Of a DNA stretch of 32,215 nucleotides, positions 23,533 through 30,124 are shown piece after piece. This stretch comes from Phil1 sp963643205 (GTDB lineage: Bacteria > Bacillota > Clostridia > Christensenellales > CAG-138), in assembly GCA_963643205.1 (NCBI GenBank), contig CAVIJJ010000020.1, forward strand, positions 1 to 32,215. The letters are read 5' to 3'. A program made the position numbers and the translations under genes. Position 1 is the stretch's first letter; each line of letters starts with the position of its first letter. The notes beneath the pieces were generated by a model that worked only from the letters and a program-made list of their open reading frames with translations, was not told the origin of the DNA and searched no databases.

Positions 23533-23700
23533 TTACACGGCAAAATCCGCGCGTACCGAACCATTTATGGTTTCGGAATGTATGCATGTGAACGCCTCAC
23601 CGCAGGCTGCTGTTTCGGCGGCGGGGGAGGTGGGGGCGCTGTAGGCGCATTGCTTATTTATTTCCTGCGGCAGCTTTTCCAAGTATTCATTCTTAGTCAT
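23533..23700 (-). pseudogene. Short PadR-coupled ORF, likely decayed DUF1700 gene
   Basis: ATG at 23700 sits 10 nt behind GGAGGAACAGGCA and overlaps the PadR stop, so translation should be coupled. The 55-residue product begins MTKNEYLEKLPQEINKQ, which matches the start of DUF1700 proteins that normally follow PadR regulators. The rest (CAYSAPTSPAAETAACG and onwards) does not look like that family and stops far short of its usual length. The +1 frame here reads a proline-rich run (PPPPPPPKQQP). Either the gene has been truncated by deletion and drifted, or it is a small new protein. No membrane segment is present, unlike typical DUF1700 proteins. Confidence 0.5.
23617..23636 (+). other. G-rich tract with possible two-tetrad quadruplex
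   Basis: GGCGGCGGGGGAGGTGGGGG contains five G runs separated by single bases on the plus strand, inside the short PadR-coupled ORF. It may be a slippage hotspot. No function is shown. Confidence 0.35.
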
Positions 23701-24013
23701 TGCCTGTTCCTCCATATAAAAGTGAATTTACGTTTGATACATATGCTCTCCATTCGCCCCTGTATTCGTTCAGCTTAATTCGCCCCGTGTCCGTAAGCGC
23801 GTAGTAACGCCTGAGTCTTCCCGAAAAAGGCTGATCGTATGTTGAAAGCAGCCCGTCCTTCTGAAGCCGCCTCAGCACAGGATAAAGCGTGGACTCAGAT
23901 ATGTCCATAACCTGCTTTACGCTCTGCGTAAGCATGTATCCGTAAGCGTCTTTTTCATCAAGCACCGCCGGCACGCACGCGTCAAGCAGCGCCGAACCCA
24001 ATTGAAATACCAT
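23693..24013 (-). CDS. PadR family transcriptional regulator
   Basis: The 106-residue protein is the short PadR type: a winged helix with the YGYMLTQSV helix, ESTLYPVLRRLQKDGLLSTY recognition region (about 40-59), and SGRLRRYYALTDTGRIKLNEY wing (64-84), then a short C-terminal helix. PadR proteins are mostly repressors of efflux or stress genes and often of themselves. ATG at 24013 has a perfect AAGGAGGT site. A 21-bp palindrome overlaps its promoter, which suggests autoregulation. The next ORF is coupled. The effector is unknown. Confidence 0.92.
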   Translation of the reverse strand: MVFQLGSALLDACVPAVLDEKDAYGYMLTQSVKQVMDISESTLYPVLRRLQKDGLLSTYDQPFSGRLRRYYALTDTGRIKLNEYRGEWRAYVSNVNSLLYGGTGND

Positions 24014-24037
24014 GTCAACAACCTCCTTTCGACGACG

Positions 24038-24068
24038 ATATTATACGGCGTATAATATAGCTTGCTAA
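24038..24068 (-). promoter_or_regulatory. padR promoter with 21-bp palindromic operator
   Basis: Minus strand: -35 TTAGCA (24063-24068), 17 nt, -10 TATAAT (24040-24045). ATATTATACG (24038-24047) and CGTATAATAT (24049-24058) form a perfect inverted repeat around one base and cover the -10 and part of the spacer. Confidence 0.7.
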
Positions 24069-24110
24069 TGACATATTGCCGAATAAACAATATTATTTTC
24101 TGCGATTCAA

Positions 24111-24139
24111 CTGACAGTCGCCGCCGAATATGATAAAAT
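24111..24139 (+). promoter_or_regulatory. Promoter of the thymidylate-kinase-like gene
   Basis: -35 CTGACA (24111-24116), 17-nt spacer, extended -10 TGATAAAAT (TAAAAT at 24134-24139). It starts transcription only about 20 nt before the ORF, so the leader is very short. Confidence 0.72.
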
Positions 24140-24163
24140 AGCGGTGCAATACAAGCGGGGGAC

Positions 24164-24847
24164 ATGAATATGCGCAAAACAAAGATAATAGCAATAGAAG
24201 GCATAGACGGCGGAGGAAAGGGCGTGCAGGTGCGCGCGCTTAAGGAGAACCTGACCAAGCTTGGCTATAGCGTTGCCGGGCGCGACTACCCGATGTATGA
24301 TACCTATTTCGGCAAGCAGATAGGAAGGCTTTTAAGCGGCGCGGACGGAGTGCGCGCGGACGAGATAGACGGCAAAAGCATGGCGCTTTGGTTTGCGCTG
24401 GACAGATGGGAAAGCTTTAAGGATTATAAAGACGGCGAAGCGGACTTCCTTATTATAAACAGGTTTGTTATGTCAAACGCCGTTTATCAAAGCATAAGGG
24501 ACATAGATTTGGGCAAACCCGATATTGTGGACTGGGTCTATGACCTTGAATACAATCACTTTGGCCTGCCCAGGCCCGACCTTAATATAATATTCTCCAT
24601 TCTGCCCAAGGCCGCCGAGGACAACGTGACCAAAAAAGGCTACCGCGAGTACGTGGGGGAGGGGAAGGACATATATGAATCCGACCACGGCATTCAGCAG
24701 CGCGCCATGGCGAAATATCTTGAAATAGCCGGCCGCACCGATGATGCGGAGGTTATATACTGCATGGAGGACGGAAAGCTTAAAAGCATAGAGGCCATAT
24801 CGGGCCTTGTAATGGATGCCGTAAGGCGCCGCGGACTTTTGGTTTGA
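24164..24847 (+). CDS. tmk: Thymidylate kinase-like nucleoside monophosphate kinase
   Basis: The 227-residue protein has the dTMP kinase plan: P-loop EGIDGGGKGVQ (12-22), ALDRWESFKDY (78-88) in the base-binding helix, IINRFVMSNAVYQ (97-109) in place of the usual DRY...S segment, and HFGLPRPDLNIIF. It would phosphorylate dTMP (or a related nucleotide) with ATP. Two oddities: the P-loop Lys19 is followed by Gly rather than Ser/Thr, and the DR pair reads NR. A clostridial Tmk-like subgroup also varies after the Lys (from memory), so activity may persist, but it could be a second, divergent kinase. The start may be 24164 or ATG 24170, which is better spaced from GCGGGGGA. Confidence 0.8.
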   Translation: MNMRKTKIIAIEGIDGGGKGVQVRALKENLTKLGYSVAGRDYPMYDTYFGKQIGRLLSGADGVRADEIDGKSMALWFALDRWESFKDYKDGEADFLIINRFVMSNAVYQSIRDIDLGKPDIVDWVYDLEYNHFGLPRPDLNIIFSILPKAAEDNVTKKGYREYVGEGKDIYESDHGIQQRAMAKYLEIAGRTDDAEVIYCMEDGKLKSIEAISGLVMDAVRRRGLLV

Positions 24848-24858
24848 TTGGTGCGCAT

Positions 24859-24893
24859 TGCATAAAATAAATCGAAATTATGCATAAAATAAA
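24859..24893. repeat. 13-bp direct repeat two helical turns apart
   Basis: TGCATAAAATAAA occurs at 24859-24871 and 24881-24893, offset 22 bp, upstream of the opp promoter. Same-face spacing is compatible with an activator or repressor site, but such AT-rich repeats can arise by chance. Confidence 0.4.
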
Positions 24894-24955
24894 AATTTAA
24901 GCAAGACAATTGGGGCATTTTTAAGAACAGTCAAGTCGATTATGCAAAATTATCG

Positions 24956-24984
24956 TTGATAAATGCGAAAGATTGATATATAAT
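24956..24984 (+). promoter_or_regulatory. Promoter of the opp operon
   Basis: -35 TTGATA (24956-24961), 17-nt spacer, -10 TATAAT (24979-24984). Start near 24991, so the 5' leader of oppA is about 200 nt and spans the assembly gap. Confidence 0.78.
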
Positions 24985-25001
24985 ACGGTTTGCCGGAAGA
25001 G

Positions 25002-25011
25002 NNNNNNNNNN
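25002..25011. other. Assembly gap (10 Ns)
   Basis: Ten undetermined bases, a typical scaffold join. The true distance between tmk and oppA is therefore unknown, and adjacency of the two flanks is not guaranteed. Confidence 0.99.
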
Positions 25012-25191
25012 GTATAAATCTTTAGTGACGAATTTAGTACAGTAACTTTGGCATTGGAAACCTGAACCCTATGCGCCGTACGCGGGCGCGGAACATCTAA
25101 AACTGAACATGGAACCTTTTTGAGTTACTTGGAATTTTGAATTTCCCGCATGAAACACGGCGGGCGATTAAAAATAAAAGGAGAGAACACA

Positions 25192-27306
25192 ATGAAGAAA
25201 ACGCTTGCAATGCTGCTTGCTGTCCTTATGATAGCGGCGTGCTTCGCCGGCTGCTCCAGCTCTACCACCACGACAGAGCCCACCGAGCCCACCGAAACGG
25301 CAGCGCAGACTACTGACGACACTCAGACTACTGAAGATACTACCGCTACCGCGGAGCCTGTATCCAATATAGGTCCCGACGGCCGTGAGTATGCCGACGA
25401 GCAGGTTTACCGTTCGCTGTACTCCAGCGAAGTAACCACCATGAACTATCTGGTAAGCGGCACTACCTACGAACTGGTAGTAGGCGCCAACACCATCGAT
25501 TCCCTGGTTGAGAACGACACCTACGGCAACATCCTGCCCTGCGGCGCCGAGTCCTGGGAACAGAGTGAAGACGGCCTTACCTGGACCTTCCACCTTCGCG
25601 CCGGCCAGTATTGGTACGATGCGGACGGCAACCAGATGGACCCCGTTACCGCTAACGACTATGTTGCGGCCGCCCGTTACGTCTGCGACGCCGCCATGGA
25701 TTGCGGCAACAGCTACCTGATGGAAGGCTGGATTGTAAACGCTTCCGAACTGCTTGCTTACACCGCCGCTCAGATGGTGGCCGTTGAGCAGGGCACCGAA
25801 GTTGGTGAAGATCAGGATTTCGTAATCGATGCTAACGGCATCATCTACGAAGGCACCGATTGGAACGCCGAAACCGGCAAGTACGACACCTGGACCGAAG
25901 TCCCCGCCGTCACTCCCGAAGAGCTTGGCGTAGAAGCCGTTGACGATCTTACCCTGGTATATCACATGGTAAAGCCCCGTCCGTACTTCCTGACCGCTCT
26001 GCAGTTTGGTACCTATTGGCCCGCCCCCGCCTCCCTGCTTGAGGAACTTGGCACCAGCTACGCTCTGGATAACTACTCAATGTGGTTCAACGGCGCTTAC
26101 ATCCTCTCCACCTTCAAGCCCCAGGAGAAGCGCATCTACACCCGCAATGAAAACAACTGGGATGCCGAGCACGTATACATCGAGCGCATCGAGCAGACCT
26201 ACAACGCTGAAGCTACCACCCTCGCGCCCGAGCTGTTCCTGCGCGGTGAGGTTGACGGTGCCGACATCGGTTCCGATATCGTTGCCGATTGGCTGAGCGA
26301 TCCCGAGAAGAGCCAGATGATAACCACTTCCCGTGTTATAGGCGACTATTCCTACTTCTTCGGTTTCAACTTTGAGCCTTGCTTCGACGAAGAGTATGAG
26401 CCCGACAACTGGACCATCGCCGTTAACAACGAGAACTTCCGTAAGACCATATTCCACGCCATCAACCGCGATGAGTATCTGGCCGCTAAGTACCCCGGAG
26501 ACGATCCTTCCATCCATAAGATCAACACCGTCACCCCGAAGGGCTTCTCCACCTACAATGGCAAGGACTACGTCTCCTATGGCGACCTGGCCAAGTTCAC
26601 CGAGACCGAAAGCTTCAACGAAGAGCTTGCTCTGCAGTATCGCGACGCCGCCAAGGCCGAGCTTGAGGCTGCCGGCTGCACCTTCCCCATCAAGGTCCCC
26701 ATCAACTTCAACTCCAACTCCACCACTTGGGGCAACTGCACCGTGGTTCTGGAGCAGCAGGTTGAGGAACTGCTCGGCACCGACTTCATCGATATAATCG
26801 TTGTAAGCTACTCCGGCAACTCCTTCCTGAATGAAACCCGCCGCAACGGTAACTACGCTCTGCAGGAGCTGAACTGGGGCGCCGACTTCATGGATCCCGA
26901 GACCTGGGCCGATCCGTTCGAGCGTGAGAACAGCTACAACTTCTTCTGCCACGACACCGATACCTACAGGGTATTCAAGGACACCAAGACCGAAGAGACC
27001 AACGCTCTGATCGACGAATACTACGCGCTTGTTGACTTCGCTCGTGAGCAGACCAGTGACATGGATGCCCGTTATGAGGCGTTTGCCGCTGCCGAAGCGT
27101 TCTACATTGAGCATGCTATCGTAGTCCCCGGCTTCATCTCCGGCGGTTCCTACATGGCTACCAAGCTGAACGGCTTTGAAGGCCAGTACGCTATGATGGG
27201 TCAGTCCAGCAGCCGTTATAAGGGCCAGCACGTCTACAAGACCGCTATGAGCCAGGATATGTTCGATGCTCAGTACGCTGAGTGGACTGCCGCTCTGGAA
27301 GGCTAA
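25192..27306 (+). CDS. oppA: Oligopeptide ABC transporter substrate-binding lipoprotein
   Basis: From ATG 25192 (behind AAAAGGAGAG) the protein has 704 residues. A signal peptide with lipobox ends at Cys21 (MIAACFAGC). A Thr/Glu-rich linker (about 22-55) follows, then the SBP family 5 fold with the hallmark ESWEQSEDGLTWTFHLR. It should capture peptides outside the membrane and deliver them to OppBC. It is longer than the common 540-600 residues, with an extra region near 170-240 (VEQGTEVGEDQDFV to TEVPAVTPEELG). An upstream in-frame ATG at 25150 lacks a site. Codon use is skewed to ATC, AAC, GAC and ACC, unlike the ATA-rich neighbours, a sign of high expression. Confidence 0.95.
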   Translation: MKKTLAMLLAVLMIAACFAGCSSSTTTTEPTEPTETAAQTTDDTQTTEDTTATAEPVSNIGPDGREYADEQVYRSLYSSEVTTMNYLVSGTTYELVVGANTIDSLVENDTYGNILPCGAESWEQSEDGLTWTFHLRAGQYWYDADGNQMDPVTANDYVAAARYVCDAAMDCGNSYLMEGWIVNASELLAYTAAQMVAVEQGTEVGEDQDFVIDANGIIYEGTDWNAETGKYDTWTEVPAVTPEELGVEAVDDLTLVYHMVKPRPYFLTALQFGTYWPAPASLLEELGTSYALDNYSMWFNGAYILSTFKPQEKRIYTRNENNWDAEHVYIERIEQTYNAEATTLAPELFLRGEVDGADIGSDIVADWLSDPEKSQMITTSRVIGDYSYFFGFNFEPCFDEEYEPDNWTIAVNNENFRKTIFHAINRDEYLAAKYPGDDPSIHKINTVTPKGFSTYNGKDYVSYGDLAKFTETESFNEELALQYRDAAKAELEAAGCTFPIKVPINFNSNSTTWGNCTVVLEQQVEELLGTDFIDIIVVSYSGNSFLNETRRNGNYALQELNWGADFMDPETWADPFERENSYNFFCHDTDTYRVFKDTKTEETNALIDEYYALVDFAREQTSDMDARYEAFAAAEAFYIEHAIVVPGFISGGSYMATKLNGFEGQYAMMGQSSSRYKGQHVYKTAMSQDMFDAQYAEWTAALEG

Positions 27307-27339
27307 TCCCTTAAACGTAATTAACACCTAAAAAATAAA

Positions 27340-27379
27340 ACGCGGCTCTGCTCTGTATATTGCGGGGCAGAGCCGTTTA
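27340..27379 (+). terminator. Hairpin between oppA and oppB (partial terminator or mRNA stabiliser)
   Basis: CGGCTCTGCTC (27343-27353) pairs with GGGCAGAGCCG (27365-27375, one GU) around an 11-nt loop, but only TTTACATT follows. It probably stops some transcripts or protects the oppA 3' end, giving more binding protein than permease. No new promoter is clear in 27380-27485. Confidence 0.65.
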
Positions 27380-27485
27380 CATTATTCTCCTAACGCGGGA
27401 TATCGATCCCCGACCACAAATTATTTTCAGCAAACACGGTTCCCTGAAACAAACCGAAACGGGAACATGAAGGAGAAACCAAAAA

Positions 27486-28427
27486 GTGTTACTATATTCA
27501 TTAAAGCGAATAGGCAGATCATTAATAACCTTGGTTATACTTATAACCATCGTGTTCTTGCTTGTGCGCGCAATGCCTGAAGAAGGATACTTCAATAACT
27601 ACGAAAAGATGAGCCCGCAGATGATCGAAGCCGGTCTTCAGAAAATGGGCTTGAAAGATCCGCTGTATGTGCAGGTAGGCAGGTTTATAATAAACGCCCT
27701 TCAGGGTGACCTGGGCATATCCTACCGCTATCGTATAAACGCGCAAATTACGGACATTATAGGCGGCAAAATAGGCATATCAATGAAGGTTGGCCTTATA
27801 GCTATGGCTGTAAGCCTTCCGCTCGGCATGGCTCTGGGCGTATTGATGGCCCGCAGCAAGGGCGGCCTTGCCGATAAGCTGGGCAATGCCTACATAGTGT
27901 TTATACAGGCCGTGCCTAATGCCGTGTATTTCATATTCATTCAGCTTTACGGTTCGGATTGGCTGGGCGTAAGCATGCTTTATGACGAAACTCAATGGAC
28001 AAGTCTTATATTGCCGGTTATATCCCTGGCTCTGCCCTCCATATCCAGCTACGCAATGTGGCTCAGGCGCTACATGGTGGACGAAACCAACAAAGACTAT
28101 ATAAAGCTTGCCCGCGCGAAGGGCGTTCCGAACAGTACTATATGGTTCCGCCACGTTTTCCGCAATTCCGTGGTGCCTATGGTAAACCTGATCCCCGGCT
28201 CCATACTTCTTACCATATCCGGTTCAATTTATGTTGAGTCCCTGTACTCCATACCCGGCATGGGCGGCCTGCTGGTGGACGTTATAAAGAGGCAGGATAA
28301 CAACATGGTGCTTGCTCTGGTGGTTATATTCGCCGTGATGAGCATACTTGGCCTGCTGCTGGGCGACCTGCTTATGGCTGTTGTTGACCCGCGTATCAGC
28401 TTCACCAAGAAGGAGGGCTCACGATGA
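27486..28427 (+). CDS. oppB: Oligopeptide ABC transporter permease OppB
   Basis: The 313-residue protein starts at GTG 27486 behind AAGGAG. It has the OppB/DppB layout: TM1 at about 10-29 (LITLVILITIVFLLVRAMP), an extracellular region with LQGDLGISYRYR, then five more membrane segments. The cytoplasmic coupling loop is KDYIKLARAKGVP with RHVFRNSVVPMV, and SLYSIPGMGGLLVDVI follows near the end. It forms the membrane channel with OppC. Its stop overlaps oppC by ATGA (28424-28427). Confidence 0.95.
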   Translation: MLLYSLKRIGRSLITLVILITIVFLLVRAMPEEGYFNNYEKMSPQMIEAGLQKMGLKDPLYVQVGRFIINALQGDLGISYRYRINAQITDIIGGKIGISMKVGLIAMAVSLPLGMALGVLMARSKGGLADKLGNAYIVFIQAVPNAVYFIFIQLYGSDWLGVSMLYDETQWTSLILPVISLALPSISSYAMWLRRYMVDETNKDYIKLARAKGVPNSTIWFRHVFRNSVVPMVNLIPGSILLTISGSIYVESLYSIPGMGGLLVDVIKRQDNNMVLALVVIFAVMSILGLLLGDLLMAVVDPRISFTKKEGSR

Positions 28428-30112
28428 GCAAGTATTCCATAAAGGATAAATTAAGCAAAAAGCTTGAAGACAGCATAGCCGAATCCAATGCCGCGTTTAC
28501 CGAAAAGGACGATCTTACCGCGGAGGAGATGACCAAGCTTACTCCCGAGGATTTCGACTTTGCGGAATATGATGAAACTGCGGCCGAGCGCGCCGGTTAT
28601 TCAAACTATTCATATTGGCGCAGCACCGTCAGGGTGTTCCTTAAAAACAAGGTTGCCGTTACCAATCTGATTATAATGCTGGTGCTTGTGGTATTCACGT
28701 TTGTCCAGCCCATACTTCCAAATCAGTTTGACCCCAACCTTGTAAACAAGTATGACGACAGGGCCGTGTGGGTTACCGTTTCGGATGACGGCAAAACCGA
28801 TCTTAGCGGCATTAAGTACACCAGCGGCGACTATGCCGCCGAAACAGACGGCAGGGATACCACCCTTGCTTATGTTAAGGCTCCCACCGAGTGGGGTCAC
28901 GTAAAGCTTTATGTGCAGGAAAAGGGCGGCACGGCAGAGGAAATCACCGCGACCGAGGATCCCAACAACGCCGGTTGGTACTATGCCGTAGTAAGCTCCG
29001 AAAAGCCCTACATGTACGTTACCAGCGAGGATGGTTCCAAGACCACATATTTCCAGGCGTGCTGGGTAACCGTTGACGAGGAAACCACAGGTGTAACCTC
29101 ATCCTCTTCTAAGCAAACCACAGGCGACCTTATAGCCGATGTGCCCGAAGGCTGCGTGCTTACTTACATTAAGGTTCCCGATAGCTGGGGAACTCCCACC
29201 GTAACCGCCGCAGGCATAATGCGCGGAAGCGAATCGGTAGCCGTTGAGCTTATTCCGCTTGAAGGCGAGGGCAACGAGGGCTGGTACTACGCGTTTGTTC
29301 CCAGCGAGCAGATGATGCTTGAAATAGTCAGCGAAGACGGCCAGACAAAGGGCATGAACAAGGGCGTTGCCCGCGTAACCGATCCTACCGAGATAACCCC
29401 GCAGATCGGCTTCATAAGCAATCAAAGCCCCAACTCCGTATTCTGGTTTGGCACTAACGATATAGGTCAGGATCTGTGGGCCAGAATGTGGAGCGGCACC
29501 CGCACCAGCCTCTTCATAGGCATAATCGTTGCGGCTATCGAGGCCGTGGTCGGCATACTGGTTGGTCTGCTTTGGGGCTATGTCCGCAAGCTGGACTTCC
29601 TGTTCACCGAAATCTATAACGTTATAAACAACATTCCCTCTACCATAATCCTTATACTCGCCTCCTACGTTATGAGGCCGAGCGTGCAGACGATAATTAT
29701 CGCGATGAGCATAACCGGTTGGATAGGCCTTGCCCGCTTTATCCGCAACCAGGTCATAATTATCCGCGACCGTGACTTTAACCTGGCGTCCCGCTGCCTT
29801 GGCACGCCCACTCGCCGCGTTATAATCAAGAACCTGCTGCCGCAGATGGTTTCGGTTGTTATGCTCCGTATGGCGCTTGCCATTCCCGGCGCTATAGGTT
29901 CCGAGGTTTTCCTTGCCTATATCGGCTTGGGCCTGCCTATAGATACCCCGTCCCTGGGCAACCTTGTCAACAAGGGCCGCAGCCTTATGATGGCGCCCAG
30001 CCTCAGGTATCAGCTTATCGTTCCCGCGATAATACTTTCCGTAATCACCATTTGCTTCTACTTGGTCGGTAATGCCTTCAGCGACGCTGCCGATCCCAAG
30101 AATCACGTTTAA
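28424..30112 (+). CDS. oppC: Oligopeptide ABC transporter permease OppC with large duplicated insertion
   Basis: The 562-residue protein is almost twice the usual 300. A charged N-terminus (1-65) leads to TM1 (about 79-98). A hydrophilic insertion of about 230 residues (100-335) is placed outside the membrane, before the normal OppC core (WFGTNDIGQDLWARMWSGTRTS at 341-362). Five TMs and the coupling loop RDFNLASRCLGTPTRRVI (450-467) follow. The insertion holds two related modules: A at 146-216 (YVKAPTEWG, AGWYYAVVSSEKP, VTSEDGSKT) and B at 245-317 (YIKVPDSWG, EGWYYAFVPSEQM, VSEDGQTK), joined by a Ser/Thr linker (221-233). They recall beta-sandwich carbohydrate-binding modules, but the match is only by eye. 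Overlaps oppB by ATGA. Confidence 0.93.
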   Translation: MSKYSIKDKLSKKLEDSIAESNAAFTEKDDLTAEEMTKLTPEDFDFAEYDETAAERAGYSNYSYWRSTVRVFLKNKVAVTNLIIMLVLVVFTFVQPILPNQFDPNLVNKYDDRAVWVTVSDDGKTDLSGIKYTSGDYAAETDGRDTTLAYVKAPTEWGHVKLYVQEKGGTAEEITATEDPNNAGWYYAVVSSEKPYMYVTSEDGSKTTYFQACWVTVDEETTGVTSSSSKQTTGDLIADVPEGCVLTYIKVPDSWGTPTVTAAGIMRGSESVAVELIPLEGEGNEGWYYAFVPSEQMMLEIVSEDGQTKGMNKGVARVTDPTEITPQIGFISNQSPNSVFWFGTNDIGQDLWARMWSGTRTSLFIGIIVAAIEAVVGILVGLLWGYVRKLDFLFTEIYNVINNIPSTIILILASYVMRPSVQTIIIAMSITGWIGLARFIRNQVIIIRDRDFNLASRCLGTPTRRVIIKNLLPQMVSVVMLRMALAIPGAIGSEVFLAYIGLGLPIDTPSLGNLVNKGRSLMMAPSLRYQLIVPAIILSVITICFYLVGNAFSDAADPKNHV

Positions 30113-30124
30113 GGAGGGCTGACA

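Larger units (their letters stand above)
24848..25191 (+). other. Intergenic region and leader before oppA, with assembly gap
   Basis: This stretch holds no gene. It contains an AT-rich direct repeat (TGCATAAAATAAA at 24859-24871 and 24881-24893, 22 bp apart), the opp promoter at 24956-24984, the N run, and a leader of about 200 nt. Small stems can be drawn (GCGCC/GGCGC and CCCGC/GCGGG near 25150-25170). I recognise no riboswitch or T-box, though the gap may hide part of one. Confidence 0.6.

Noticed and set aside
25150..25191. N-terminal extension of OppA from ATG 25150
   Set aside because: It would bury the lipoprotein signal peptide behind 14 charged residues; ATG 25192 has the ribosome site and a normal signal start.
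25012..25191. Riboswitch or T-box in the opp leader
   Set aside because: No T-box sequence, specifier loop or terminator/antiterminator pair could be found; the gap prevents a firm statement.
26077..27327. A 416-residue open frame antisense to oppA
   Set aside because: Shadow of the strongly biased oppA codons; low-complexity Val/Gly/Leu content and no start signals.
27380..27485. Second promoter before oppB
   Set aside because: Two small stems are visible (GGGAT/ATCCC and GTTCCC/GGGAAC) but no convincing -35/-10 pair.
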